The notes: a model not told the origin generated them from the letters alone. 59,419 nucleotides of DNA from Candidatus Sulfopaludibacter sp. SbA3 (GCA_945913285.1 CAMEDD010000015.1:1-59419); one strand, 5' to 3'. Shown: positions 35,009-44,724, counted from the stretch's first letter. Made by a program: numbers and translations.

Positions 35009-36742
35009 ATGAGCGCAGCCGAACTTAATTCGATCGCAGTTTCCGGCGCGCCGGCTCATGTGCGGGCCTATAATGATGAAGCGCTCGCATTCCAGGACGC
35101 GCTTGAAACCTACAAGGCGGAGCGCCTGGAGGACATTCTTCAGAATGCGGCGCGCCGGCATGCGCAGCGGCCCTTTCTCACAACCGCGTTGCCGAACGGC
35201 CTTTCGGCAACCCTGACTTTCTCTGACGTTGAATGCGCCTCTGCGCACCTCGCCCGCTACTTCCGGGAAGTCCTGCAGCTGAAGCCGGGCACGGTCGTTG
35301 CTGTTCAGTCGCCCAATTGCATTGGCTATGTGGTTTGCCTCCTTGGCATTCTTCGCGCGGGTCTGATCCTGTCAAACGTAAACCCGCTCTACACGCCATC
35401 CGAAACGCGCCGCCAGTTGCGCGACTGCAAGGCCGAAGTCCTGATCGGTTCGACCCTGTTCGCGGACTCGATTGACGCGGCTGTCGAGGGGACGAGCGTC
35501 CGGCAGGTTCTGTCCATTTCGCTGGCCGACTTCTTCCCCGGCCTGGCGCGGCACGGCATTGGCTTCCTCTTGCAACGGGTCAAGAAGCTCGAGCGGCCGC
35601 TTGAAATTCGCCACGTCACCCTTCACGAGGCAATCCAGGTTGGCTCGCAGTTCAGTACCTCGGTAGGTCTGTATACGGAAAACCTTTCGGCGGACCGCGA
35701 TTCCATCTATCAGTACTCGGGCGGAACGACCGGAACATCGAAAGGCGTCCGTCTGACCGAGGCCGGCATTGTCACCAACATCGACCAGTTTGTCAGCCTG
35801 GCGCCGGGCCTCGCCGACCTCGAGGGGCAAACGATGCTCCTCGCCCTTCCGGTCTATCATGTGTTCGGCCTGTTTGCCTCAGTCATTGCTCTGCGCCACG
35901 GCGTGCACGTTGTGCTCGTGCCCAGCCCGCGGCCCCTTTCGAACCTCAAGAAGAGCTTTGAAAAGTTCAAGCCGACCATCTTTCCGGGCGTGAACACGCT
36001 TTTCTCCAGGCTCATGGAAGAGCCCTGGTTCAAGGCGAACCCGCCCAGTTTGTCGCTGACGATCTCGGGCGCCGCTGCGCTGGATCCTGTCATCGGCAAG
36101 AACTGGCGCGCCATGACCCGTTCGCAGATTATCGAAGGCTACGGCATGACCGAAGCCACGACACTGCTGGCCATCAATCCGCCCGATAGCCGCGAACGTC
36201 CGGGTACAGCTGGCCTGCCGCTGCCGGGTACCGAGATCGCCATTCTTCTCGAAAATGGCGCTTTCGGCGCGCCGGGCGAGACCGGCGAGATTGTCGCACG
36301 CGGCCCGCAGCTGATGAAGGGCTATCTCCACCGCCCTGATGAAACGGCGGCGTCCTATGTCGGCGGATGGATGCGGACCGGTGACATCGGCGTCATCGAT
36401 CAGGATGGATATCTGAAGATCGTGGACCGGGCCAAGGACATGGTCCTTGTGGGCGGCTTCAATGTGTTTCCAAATGAAGTCGATGAAGTGCTCAACGCCT
36501 GCCCGGGCGTCCTGGAAGCGGCGAGCGCCGGCATCAAAGTGGTTCATTCCGAAGAAGAGCTGCACGCGTTCGTGGTGCGCCGCGACGCTTCGCTGACCGC
36601 GCAGGATGTGCTCGCGCACTGCGCCCAGCATCTCACGGGCTATAAGCGCCCCCGCACGGTACATTTCGTGAGCGAGCTGCCGAAATCCCCGATCGGCAAG
36701 ATCCTGCGACGCGAGCTGCGGGTCCTTGCGGCGCAAGCCTGA
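35009..36742 (+). CDS. Long-chain fatty-acid--CoA ligase (FadD-like)
   Basis: A 577-residue ANL-superfamily ligase that activates fatty acids through an acyl-AMP. It has the P-loop YSGGTTGTSKG (about residue 235), the adenine motif EGYGMTEATTLLAINPP, the hinge GWMRTGDIGVIDQDGYLKIVDR and a C-terminal Lys in PKSPIGKILRRELR. The start at 35009 (MSAAELNS) has a GA-rich site upstream; an in-frame ATG lies at 34967. The N-terminus is about 15 residues longer than E. coli FadD. It converges on dnaE2 with 51 bases between. Confidence 0.92.
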   Translation: MSAAELNSIAVSGAPAHVRAYNDEALAFQDALETYKAERLEDILQNAARRHAQRPFLTTALPNGLSATLTFSDVECASAHLARYFREVLQLKPGTVVAVQSPNCIGYVVCLLGILRAGLILSNVNPLYTPSETRRQLRDCKAEVLIGSTLFADSIDAAVEGTSVRQVLSISLADFFPGLARHGIGFLLQRVKKLERPLEIRHVTLHEAIQVGSQFSTSVGLYTENLSADRDSIYQYSGGTTGTSKGVRLTEAGIVTNIDQFVSLAPGLADLEGQTMLLALPVYHVFGLFASVIALRHGVHVVLVPSPRPLSNLKKSFEKFKPTIFPGVNTLFSRLMEEPWFKANPPSLSLTISGAAALDPVIGKNWRAMTRSQIIEGYGMTEATTLLAINPPDSRERPGTAGLPLPGTEIAILLENGAFGAPGETGEIVARGPQLMKGYLHRPDETAASYVGGWMRTGDIGVIDQDGYLKIVDRAKDMVLVGGFNVFPNEVDEVLNACPGVLEAASAGIKVVHSEEELHAFVVRRDASLTAQDVLAHCAQHLTGYKRPRTVHFVSELPKSPIGKILRRELRVLAAQA

Positions 36743-36793
36743 TCCGGGAAGATCGCGGCCGCGGCTGCGCCGGACAGGTTGTGCGCCGGCGCT

Positions 36794-39700
36794 TCAGTGA
36801 AAGTCCCGGCTTTTCGGGATGACGCGGACATTGCGGGGATGGTGCGCCGTCTCCCGCCTGGGCGGCGGGCTTCGGCCTTCGGCAACGGGCCGGAGCACCT
36901 CGTCTGCCCGGGCCAGCACACCCTTCAGCGGATCGCGCAGCGTGTCTTCCGACAGCAGCGCCAGGTCTGGCGAACAATCAAATAACTGCTCGGCGACGAT
37001 ATGGGTGACATTGTCCGCCGTCTGAACACGGCCTTTGACGTGCAGGATACGCGAATTCATCACGATGGGACGAAAGCGTTCCAGTACACGCTGCCACACG
37101 ACAAGGTTTGCAATTCCGGTTTCATCCTCGATCGTGATGAAGACCACACCGTTCGCCGAGCCGGGTCTCTGCCTCACAAGGACCAGGCCAGCCGTCTCGA
37201 CGCGTCGTCCATTGCCCGCAAGCACGGCCTGCGCCGTCGGGAGAATCCGCCTTGCCCGGTAACCCTCCCTGAGAAAAAGCATCGGGTGCGCTTTGAGCGA
37301 CAGGCGCGCTGTCTGGTAATCCTGGATGACATGTTCGGAAGGGGGCATGAGGGGAAGCTGCGTGCCCGCTTCATCGCCCTGCTCGCAGACGCCGGCAGAC
37401 GTGAACAGGGGCAGGGACTGATGCACCACTTCGCCCCGGACATGCCAGAGCGCTTCGCGCCGGGACAGGCCAACGGAGCCGAAAGTATCTGCTGTCGCGA
37501 GGCGCTCAAGCGGCGCCCGGCCAAGGCCTGTCCGCCGGCGCAGGTCATCCGGCGATGTATAGCCCGGCCCCCGCGCGGCCATCAGCGCCTCCATCTCGTC
37601 CTCACGTAATCCGTCAACCTGCCGGAATCCGAGGCGCACTGCGCACAGGCCGTCACCCCTGTCTGCGGGCTCCAGCGTATTGTTCCAGTCAGAATAATTG
37701 ACATCCACAGGGCGCACCTCGACCCCGTGCTCAGCCGCATCGCGCACGATCTGGGCGGGGGCGTAGAAGCCCATCGGCTGGCTGTTCAGCAGCGCCGCGC
37801 AGAAGGCATCCGGATGATGGCATTTGAGCCATGACGAGACATAGACGAGCAGGGCAAAGGACGCGGCATGGCTTTCAGGAAAGCCGTACTCACCAAAACC
37901 TTTCACCTGTTCGAAGCAGCGCCTGGCAAACACCGGATCGTAACCGCGCGCCACCATTCGCGAGACCATCATGTCTTCGTAGTTCTGGATCGTGCCAACT
38001 CTCCGGAACGTCGCCATGGCCCGGCGCAGGCCATTGGCCTCGTCCGGTGTGAACTTCGCGGCATCGATGGAAATCTGCATGGCCTGCTCCTGGAAGAGTG
38101 GCACGCCGAGGGTGCGTTGCAGGATGCGCGACAATTCATCTGCAGGTCCGTGCTCGGGGGAGGGGCTCGGAAAGTTCACAGGCTCGATTTTCTTCCGCCT
38201 GCGGAGATAGGGATGCACCATGTCGCCCTGGATCGGCCCTGGCCGGACGATCGCCACTTCGATCACCAGATCATAGAAGGTGCGCGGTCTCAGGCGCGGC
38301 AGCATGTTCATCTGGGCGCGGCTCTCCACCTGGAAGACGCCGAGGCTGTCGCCTTTGCAGAGCATATCATAGGTCGCCGTGTCCTCTGGCGGAATGGTCG
38401 CGAGGTTGAAGCGCTGACCCTTGTGCTGCTCGAGGACGTCAAACGCCTTGCGGATACAGGTCAGCATCCCCAGCGCGAGGATATCGACCTTGAGGATGCC
38501 CAGGGCGTTGATGTCGTCCTTGTCCCACTCGATAAAGGTGCGCGCCTCCATCGCGGCATTGCCGATGGGGACGGTCTCCACAAGCGGTCCGCGCGTCAGC
38601 ACGAACCCGCCGACATGCTGGGACAGGTGACGCGGAAACCCGATCAGTTGCCGGGTCAGCTGGACCGCGCGCCGTATGAGCATATTCTCAGGGTCGAGGC
38701 CGGCCTGCGCAATCTGACTGGCGGAAATTCCGCTCCCCCAGCTTCCCCAGACCGAACCTGCCAGCGCGCCGGAGATATCCTCGCTCAGCCCCAGCGCCTT
38801 GCACACCTCCCGGACAGCCGAGCGTGGGCGATAGCAGATCACGGTTGCCGTCAGCGCCGCGCGGTGACGTCCATATCGTCCGTACACATACTGGATAACC
38901 TCCTCGCGCCGCTCATGCTCGAAATCGACATCTATGTCGGGCGGTTCCTTGCGTTCACGCGACAGGAACCGCTCGAACAGAAGGCTGGTTTCGGCCGGAT
39001 TGACGCTCGTGATCCCGAGGCAGAAGCAGACGGCCGAGTTTGCGGCCGAGCCGCGCCCCTGGCACAGGATGCCCTGCGCTCTCGCCCAGGCCACAATGTC
39101 ATGGACGGTCAGGAAATAGGGCGCATAGGACAGCGCCTCGATCAGGCCGAGCTCCTTGCGGACCTGGCGTGCGACCGTCTCCGGAATGCCTTGCGGGTAG
39201 CGCCATCTTGCGCCCTTCCAGGTCAGGAGCTCAAGGTGTGCCTGCGGCGTCGATCCGGGCGCGACCGGCTCGTCAGGATATTCGTAGGCGAGTTCATCAA
39301 GGCTGAACTGGCACCGGGCGGCAACATCCAGCGTGCGGGTAAGCGCCGGGGCGAAGCCCTTGAAGAGGCGCGCCATTTCATGCGGGTCCTTGAGGTGGCG
39401 CTCGGCGTTCGCCTCCAGCCGGAAACCCGCCGCCTCGATGGTGCAATGCTCGCGAATGCAGGTCAGCACATCCTGAAGCGGGCGCCGCTCCGGCTGGTGA
39501 TAGAGGACGTCATTCACCGCGATCAGGGGCGCGCCGGCGCGTGCTGAGAGCTCCGCCAGGCGCGCAATATGTTCCCGGTTGCGGCCGGAATATCCATACC
39601 GCGCGGCAAGATAGGTGCGACCGGGCGCGGCTCTGGCAGTGCTCTCGAGGATAGTCTCGAAGCCGCCGCCGGCAGGATCAGGCGGCAGAACGATCAGTAT

Positions 39701-40057
39701 CTGCCCCTCGCTCGCCCCCAGAATGTCGCGCATCTCCAGATAGCATTCACCTTTCCCGGCTTTCAGCTTTCCTTCCGACAGTAGCCGGGAAAGGCGTCCG
39801 TAGGCGGCGCGGTCCATCGGATAGGCGATGACCTCCGGTCCATCCACGGGCACGAGACGGGCACCGACGAGCAGCTTCAGCCCGGCTTCCCTGGCTGCAA
39901 GGTGGGCGCGCACGACGCCGGCCAGCGTGTTGCGGTCGGCGACCCCGATCGCGGCAAGGCCAAGCGCGGCAGCGCACTTGACCAGTTCCTCGGGATGGCT
40001 TGCGCCCCTGAGGAAAGAGAAATTCGTTGTCACAGCCAGTTCGGCATACCTGCTCAT
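36794..40057 (-). CDS. dnaE2: Error-prone DNA polymerase III alpha subunit DnaE2
   Basis: A 1087-residue polymerase used in damage-induced mutagenesis. An N-terminal PHP domain (YAELAVTTNFSFLRGASHPEEL) is followed by the polymerase palm with PDIDVDFEHERREEV, helix-hairpin-helix elements, and a C-terminal OB domain (VFITIEDETGIANLVVW). The start at 40057 overlaps the imuB stop by four bases. Length and motifs match DnaE2 rather than the replicative DnaE1. It acts with ImuA and ImuB in translesion synthesis. Confidence 0.97.
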   Translation of the reverse strand: MSRYAELAVTTNFSFLRGASHPEELVKCAAALGLAAIGVADRNTLAGVVRAHLAAREAGLKLLVGARLVPVDGPEVIAYPMDRAAYGRLSRLLSEGKLKAGKGECYLEMRDILGASEGQILIVLPPDPAGGGFETILESTARAAPGRTYLAARYGYSGRNREHIARLAELSARAGAPLIAVNDVLYHQPERRPLQDVLTCIREHCTIEAAGFRLEANAERHLKDPHEMARLFKGFAPALTRTLDVAARCQFSLDELAYEYPDEPVAPGSTPQAHLELLTWKGARWRYPQGIPETVARQVRKELGLIEALSYAPYFLTVHDIVAWARAQGILCQGRGSAANSAVCFCLGITSVNPAETSLLFERFLSRERKEPPDIDVDFEHERREEVIQYVYGRYGRHRAALTATVICYRPRSAVREVCKALGLSEDISGALAGSVWGSWGSGISASQIAQAGLDPENMLIRRAVQLTRQLIGFPRHLSQHVGGFVLTRGPLVETVPIGNAAMEARTFIEWDKDDINALGILKVDILALGMLTCIRKAFDVLEQHKGQRFNLATIPPEDTATYDMLCKGDSLGVFQVESRAQMNMLPRLRPRTFYDLVIEVAIVRPGPIQGDMVHPYLRRRKKIEPVNFPSPSPEHGPADELSRILQRTLGVPLFQEQAMQISIDAAKFTPDEANGLRRAMATFRRVGTIQNYEDMMVSRMVARGYDPVFARRCFEQVKGFGEYGFPESHAASFALLVYVSSWLKCHHPDAFCAALLNSQPMGFYAPAQIVRDAAEHGVEVRPVDVNYSDWNNTLEPADRGDGLCAVRLGFRQVDGLREDEMEALMAARGPGYTSPDDLRRRTGLGRAPLERLATADTFGSVGLSRREALWHVRGEVVHQSLPLFTSAGVCEQGDEAGTQLPLMPPSEHVIQDYQTARLSLKAHPMLFLREGYRARRILPTAQAVLAGNGRRVETAGLVLVRQRPGSANGVVFITIEDETGIANLVVWQRVLERFRPIVMNSRILHVKGRVQTADNVTHIVAEQLFDCSPDLALLSEDTLRDPLKGVLARADEVLRPVAEGRSPPPRRETAHHPRNVRVIPKSRDFH

Positions 40058-41658
40058 GCAAACAGTCCTTGCACGAACCATTCAGGCAATTGCCCGCGTC
40101 TGTCATCGTAGAGGCCTTCCCGGAAGACCCAGTAGCGGCGGCCCTCGGCGTCTTCGATCCGGTAATAGTCGCGCGTACGGGGCAGGCCGGCCGGACGCGC
40201 CGCCTGTCCCGGCAGGTGCAGCCACCATTCCGGGGCGATCCGCTCCGGCCCGTCGGACCGCGCGACCCGCCGCAGGACACGCCGCCAGACAAAGCTGAGC
40301 GGCGGGCCATCCGGCACCTGCGCAATCACGTCCACACGCTCGGCCCGGCCGAGCATGCGCACAGGCCGAAGGCCCTGCATGTCCCGCATGCCCGCTTCGG
40401 CTGCGGGCAGCTCTCCCGTGAAGGCGCCATTGCGTTCGGCCTTATCCGGAACATGCCGGGCTTCGGCGTGTATCAGCCTGACAGTCCCATCGCCCAGCCG
40501 CGCATTGATCCGGTCGGCGAGCGCGGACAAGGCCACCTCGTCCACCCCGGTCGTGGCAAGGTCGCCCGACAGCGGGCGGCTGCCCATGTCCATCGGCCCC
40601 GTGCGCAGCGCTTCGAGCAGCAGAAGGTCGATCCCGAAGCCCGGATCAATCTTCCCGGTCCTCTCGCGAAACAGCCGCAGGACATGGTCGGGGGCCCGCA
40701 CGGGGCGCGCAGCCTGCGCCGAAACCTCAGAGACCTGGCCATCCGAGTGGAAGGCGGTGAACACGAAGTGCCGGGCGCCCAGCCCCTTGCCCGAGAGGTC
40801 GGCGTAAAGGGTTTGCGTCAGCTGCTGCAGGCCGGCCTCCACACCGGCGGCCTGGGTGAGGGGTTCGGGACAGGCAAGCCGCCACGCATGCTCCGGCGGC
40901 GAACGAAGCGGGGCGACCGGCTCAAGCCGTATCCCAAGCGCCTGGTCGAGGCGAAGGCAGACGGCATCGGCCGCCTGGCGTGACCGGAACCGCCGCGTCA
41001 GCGCTTTGCGGTCAATCCCGCAGAGTTGCCCGATCCGCGTCAACCCGAACCGGCGCAGCAGGGTCGTGGCCTCGTGAGACAAACGCAGCGCCTGTACCGG
41101 AAGCTCGCAAAGCCCGCTGCGTTCGGCCCCTGAAGGCAGGATCTGCGGTGCATTCCCCGTCCCGCCATACCTGGCGAGCGCCTGCGCGGCGCCGGGTGTC
41201 CCCGCCACCGCGATCTGGTGCGTGTAGCCCGGTTGAGCCAGTCGTCCGGACACGCGGGTGGCCATGGCCGCCTCGCCGCCAAACAGGTGGTCGCATCCGG
41301 TGATCTCGAGCAGCAGGGCGTCCGCGCCATCCAGCGAAACGAGGGGGGAGTATCCGTTCATCCACCGCGCCAGCAGGCGAAACGCGTGCGCGTCCGCTTC
41401 CCGGTCGATCTCCTCCGCCATCAGCGCGGGCACGCTCGCCCGGGCATCGCTGAAGCGCATGCCGGCATGTATGCCGGCCGCTTTCGCTGCGGCATTCGCC
41501 GCTGCAACAGTCAGTCCATGCGCAGACCTCTCGTGCAGCACGAAGGGCGCAGGCTTAGCCTGTCCTGCGGCGGGCAGGGGTCTCCCGTTGCGCCGGGCGC
41601 GGCGCAGCCGGTCCAGCGGCCAGTCCGGAAACCACACTGAGAGATAGCGTTTCATCAT
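40054..41658 (-). CDS. imuB: ImuB, Y-family polymerase-like mutagenesis protein
   Basis: A 534-residue protein related to DinB polymerases. The start MMKRYLSVWFPDWPLDRLRR is typical of ImuB; in-frame ATGs further upstream (to 41757) lie inside imuA. The usual Y-family catalytic acids are not conserved (WFPDW replaces the first Asp motif, and DGADALLLEI stands where SIDE is expected). This agrees with its known role as a beta-clamp adaptor that recruits DnaE2. It overlaps imuA by 104 bases and dnaE2 by four. Confidence 0.93.
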   Translation of the reverse strand: MMKRYLSVWFPDWPLDRLRRARRNGRPLPAAGQAKPAPFVLHERSAHGLTVAAANAAAKAAGIHAGMRFSDARASVPALMAEEIDREADAHAFRLLARWMNGYSPLVSLDGADALLLEITGCDHLFGGEAAMATRVSGRLAQPGYTHQIAVAGTPGAAQALARYGGTGNAPQILPSGAERSGLCELPVQALRLSHEATTLLRRFGLTRIGQLCGIDRKALTRRFRSRQAADAVCLRLDQALGIRLEPVAPLRSPPEHAWRLACPEPLTQAAGVEAGLQQLTQTLYADLSGKGLGARHFVFTAFHSDGQVSEVSAQAARPVRAPDHVLRLFRERTGKIDPGFGIDLLLLEALRTGPMDMGSRPLSGDLATTGVDEVALSALADRINARLGDGTVRLIHAEARHVPDKAERNGAFTGELPAAEAGMRDMQGLRPVRMLGRAERVDVIAQVPDGPPLSFVWRRVLRRVARSDGPERIAPEWWLHLPGQAARPAGLPRTRDYYRIEDAEGRRYWVFREGLYDDRRGQLPEWFVQGLFA

Positions 41659-42286
41659 TCCACTCGAGGTCAAAGCTTGAGCCTGTGGCGTTCGGCGCTG
41701 TGCGGCAGCGTTCAAGCACGGCCCGCCAGCGCGGGTTCCCGGGCGCCTGCGGATCATACCGGTTCGGCGCAGAGGGCCGCGGGCTGATGCGCCACCTTGT
41801 GGCCGCCGCCGTTGCCCCTTCGCGGGTCTGCGCCATAATGAGGATCACCGGCACGCCGTAGCGGCCCGACGCGAGCGTCAGGCGCCGCGTTGCCGTGAAA
41901 TCTGCCGCATCGACTTCCGCAATGACGAGGCTCACCGCACCGGAGACGACCGCTTCTTCAACGGCCCAGAGCGCCTCGCCCAGCGTCCGCGTTTCGGCAT
42001 TCAGCCGCTGAGGCATCACTGCCTGCATCTGCCGCAGGGCGGCCTGGGACACATGCCCCAGATCCCCTGTAAGCTTCGTCTGGCTGATCCATAACCAGGC
42101 GCCCTGCTTTGCCTGCCGGGTCGCTGCGAGCACAAAGCCGGTGACGGCTGCCCGGTCTCCATAACTTGCCTCGGCCACCTCATGCAGCCCGGCCACACCC
42201 AGCCCGAATGGAAACGCCGCCGGTGAAGCCGGCGCAGCCGAAACAGCCCTCAGCAACCCTTTCGTCTTGAGTGTGGCAATATCCAT
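41555..42286 (-). CDS. imuA: ImuA, RecA-like mutagenesis cassette protein
   Basis: A 243-residue protein with a RecA/SulA-like core: GLHEVAEASYGDRAAVTGFV at about 33-52, then SLVIAEVDAADFTATRRLTLAS and GVPVILIMAQTREG. It is the first gene of the SOS cassette and needed with ImuB for DnaE2-dependent mutagenesis. The ATG at 42286 lies only two bases from the SOS box, leaving almost no room for a leader. The tail is Arg/Pro-rich and overlaps imuB. Confidence 0.9.
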   Translation of the reverse strand: MDIATLKTKGLLRAVSAAPASPAAFPFGLGVAGLHEVAEASYGDRAAVTGFVLAATRQAKQGAWLWISQTKLTGDLGHVSQAALRQMQAVMPQRLNAETRTLGEALWAVEEAVVSGAVSLVIAEVDAADFTATRRLTLASGRYGVPVILIMAQTREGATAAATRWRISPRPSAPNRYDPQAPGNPRWRAVLERCRTAPNATGSSFDLEWNDETLSLSVVSGLAAGPAAPRPAQRETPARRRTG

Positions 42287-42288
42287 AT

Positions 42289-42303
42289 GTTCTTATTTTG
42301 TTC
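42289..42303 (-). promoter_or_regulatory. SOS (LexA) box of the imuA-imuB-dnaE2 operon
   Basis: GTTCTTATTTTGTTC matches the alphaproteobacterial LexA consensus GTTC-N7-GTTC exactly. It ends two bases before the imuA start codon. LexA bound here would block transcription of the cassette until DNA damage. The hydrolase-flavin reductase gene diverges 177 bases away. Confidence 0.9.
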
Positions 42304-42479
42304 TTTTGGCCCCGTGTCAATCCCCGCCGGGAATCGTCTTTGGAAGGAACCCATTGCGAGGGATCAACAGCTTGCGGCAGCCGCCTCGCCATTGCGCCGT
42401 GGTCGCGCTAGAGGCTGGCACTACATCCGTCGCAGCCCCCCGCAATGCCGCTGCGGGGCTTAGAGATCCCGGGAACACC

Positions 42480-43700
42480 ATGACACTTTCGCAGTTCAAA
42501 GGGTTCGCAGGCGTCGCCATTCGCGGCGAAGCGCGCGGCGATCCTGATGATCCGCTCGTGCTGCTTGTCCACGGAGGCGGGCAGACCCGCGATATCTGGA
42601 ACGATGCCGCCGCCGCGCTCGTCCGGGCTGGCCGTCAGGTGATCGCGATTGACCTGCGCGGACACGGCGAAAGCGAGTGGCCAGGCGATGCACGCTATGA
42701 TTTCAGCGCCTATGTCGAAGACCTGCGCGCCGTCCTGGCGCAGCTGCCGTCCCGGCCCGTCATCGTCGGCGCATCGCTCGGCGGATGGGTTGCGGCGGTT
42801 GCCATTGGCGAGAATGGCGGACACCTTGCCTCGGGCCTGATCCTGGCAGATGCAGCGCCCGATCTCGGTTCCACGAACATCCGGGGGACGGCCGGTGTCC
42901 TGACGGCTGGCCCGGAAACCGCAAAAGGTGGCTGGGATCCCCGCATGCCGGAACGCTTCCAGCTCGAAGACGCCCTGCAGCGGTTCAAGACGGCGGCCCC
43001 GGACATCCACATGCCGGTCCTTTTCGTGCGCGGCGCCCTCAGCGACGTCACAGACGCAGCCTCCGCCAGCCGCATTGTCGCGCAGATCCCAGGCGCCGAA
43101 TATGCCGAGATCAGCGGCGCGGGACACCTCGTGGCATCGGACCGCGCTGAGCTGTTCAATGCAACCCTGCTTGATTTTCTTGAGCGGCGCATTCCGCGCT
43201 CCGTTCCCGAATACCGCTCCGGCTCCGACGCGCGCACGCTTCGCGATGCGCTGGGGTGTTTTGCGACGGGTGTGACAGTCGTCACCACATTCGAGCCGGG
43301 CGGTGAGCCCGCTGGCCTGACCGCCAACTCGTTTACGTCGGTCTCGCTCGACCCGCCGCTGCTCCTCGTGTGCATTGCGAAGACGTCCAACAGCCTGAAG
43401 GCCCTTCAGGCGGCGGAGCATTTTGCCGTCAATGTGCTTCACATAGGCCAGCAGCCTGCATCGAGCCTGTTCGCCAGACCCGGCGAAGACCGTTTCCGCG
43501 AGACCGCATGGCAACCTGGCCGGCACAATGCCCCGCTGCTCTCGAACGCGCTCGCAAACTTTGAATGCCGCCAGCATCAGATACATGACGGCGGCGATCA
43601 TATCATCCTGGTCGGCGAAGTTCTTCGCGCCACATTCGATCCGCGCCGCGATCCGCTGCTCTACTTCCGCGGAAAGTATCGCCGTCTGCACTTCTCGTGA
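42480..43700 (+). CDS. Fusion of an alpha/beta-hydrolase and a flavin-reductase-like domain
   Basis: A 406-residue two-domain protein. Residues about 1-238 are an alpha/beta-hydrolase with oxyanion motif HGGGQ (31-35), nucleophile S99 in GASLGG, D189 and H216 as likely triad partners. Residues about 250-406 are a flavin-reductase-like (HpaC/RutF-type) domain with LRDALGCFATGVTVVTTF, TANSFTSVSLDPPLLLVCI and GDHIILVGEV. No stop or frame change separates them. The flavin-reductase half supplies reduced flavin to monooxygenases in known systems, so the hydrolase may act on an oxygenated product. No monooxygenase gene is adjacent. The ATG at 42480 is the first that opens the hydrolase fold. Confidence 0.88.
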   Translation: MTLSQFKGFAGVAIRGEARGDPDDPLVLLVHGGGQTRDIWNDAAAALVRAGRQVIAIDLRGHGESEWPGDARYDFSAYVEDLRAVLAQLPSRPVIVGASLGGWVAAVAIGENGGHLASGLILADAAPDLGSTNIRGTAGVLTAGPETAKGGWDPRMPERFQLEDALQRFKTAAPDIHMPVLFVRGALSDVTDAASASRIVAQIPGAEYAEISGAGHLVASDRAELFNATLLDFLERRIPRSVPEYRSGSDARTLRDALGCFATGVTVVTTFEPGGEPAGLTANSFTSVSLDPPLLLVCIAKTSNSLKALQAAEHFAVNVLHIGQQPASSLFARPGEDRFRETAWQPGRHNAPLLSNALANFECRQHQIHDGGDHIILVGEVLRATFDPRRDPLLYFRGKYRRLHFS

Positions 43701-43712
43701 TGAAAGCGCAGC

Positions 43713-44579
43713 TTACAGAAACGCCTTCAGATCCGCGACGAAGCGATCAAACTGGTCGTGGTGCAGCCAGTGGCCCGCATTCTCGTAGACCTTCACGTCT
43801 GCATTCCGGAAATGCCGGATCCGCCCATCCTTGAGCGGATTGGAAGCATGGCTGTTTTGTCCGTACAGCAACAAAGTTGGACAGGTGATCTCGCTCCAGA
43901 GTGCCTCGACGTCCGCCTGCGGCATGTCGTAAGGCACCATCACACGGAAATGGTTGTCGAACTTCCACGAATACGTCCCGTCTTCATTCTGGCTGATGCC
44001 GTGAATGGTCAGATGCCGCGACTGCTCGTCCGAGAGATAAGAATTCTCTTCCTTCATGCGCTGGTAGGCTTCTTCCAGCGTCGCGTAGCGTTTGGGGCTG
44101 CGCCCTGCGGCGGCGCGCTTGGCATCGATCCAGTCGCGCATGCGCCTGGCGATCGGCACGTTCATCCGTTCCGTCAGCATCCGGGGTGAAGGCCCGAGCC
44201 CTTCGATCGCCACCAGCTTGCGAACGTTCTCCGGGTAAATGCCGGCATACCGCAGCGAGATGTGCCCACCATACGAGTGCGCGACGATCGTCACCGGCGA
44301 CAACTGCTTCTGGTGGATCAGCTGCGCGAGATCATACACGCAGGACCGCGCCGAATAATCGCCATCGGCCGACCAGGCGCTGTCGCCGTGCCCGCGCAGG
44401 TCGGGTGCGATGACGTGCCAGTCAGCGCTCAGCGCTTCGGCCACCCAGTCCCAGCTGCGGCAATGGTCTCGCCCGCCATGCAGGAGAATCAGGGGCGGGG
44501 CATCGGTATTGCCCCAATCCACATAATGCAGCCGCAGGCGCTGCGAGAAATAGCTGTGAGATGTCGGACCTGTGATCAT
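43713..44579 (-). CDS. Alpha/beta-hydrolase
   Basis: A 288-residue hydrolase with oxyanion motif LLHGGRDHCRSWDW (33-46), nucleophile S102 in AHSYGG and a C-terminal His in ENAGHWLHHDQ. A cap domain rich in charged helices lies at about 130-210. No signal peptide. It converges on the fusion gene with 12 bases between, and is divergent from the alkylsulfatase gene. Substrate unknown. Confidence 0.92.
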   Translation of the reverse strand: MITGPTSHSYFSQRLRLHYVDWGNTDAPPLILLHGGRDHCRSWDWVAEALSADWHVIAPDLRGHGDSAWSADGDYSARSCVYDLAQLIHQKQLSPVTIVAHSYGGHISLRYAGIYPENVRKLVAIEGLGPSPRMLTERMNVPIARRMRDWIDAKRAAAGRSPKRYATLEEAYQRMKEENSYLSDEQSRHLTIHGISQNEDGTYSWKFDNHFRVMVPYDMPQADVEALWSEITCPTLLLYGQNSHASNPLKDGRIRHFRNADVKVYENAGHWLHHDQFDRFVADLKAFL

Positions 44580-44591
44580 GACGTCCAGATA

Positions 44592-44613
44592 GACGCCCGG
44601 TCACCCGGGCGTC
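44592..44613 (-). other. Stable hairpin in the 5' leader of the hydrolase gene
   Basis: GACGCCCGG-TCAC-CCGGGCGTC forms a perfect 9-bp stem 12 bases before the hydrolase ATG. It could lower translation or mark the end of an upstream RNA. No T-run is present. Confidence 0.4.
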
Positions 44614-44724
44614 CAGCCCAGAAAACGCCCGCCTGACCGTTGCACAGCTGGCCGGGCCCGCTAGGGTCTGGTCCAGCAAATCAATGCGACCTGAACCGGC
44701 GCAACTGTTCTTGGGGAGGATATA

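Noticed and set aside
37868-39547. 559-codon plus-strand frame opposite dnaE2
   Set aside because: Shadow of a well-defined polymerase gene; no start signal and no family.
42267-42479. N-terminal extension of the hydrolase fusion frame
   Set aside because: It would start inside imuA and cover the SOS box; the hydrolase fold starts at 42480.
42408-43691. 427-codon minus-strand frame opposite the hydrolase fusion
   Set aside because: The plus-strand product has two recognisable domains; the opposite frame has none.
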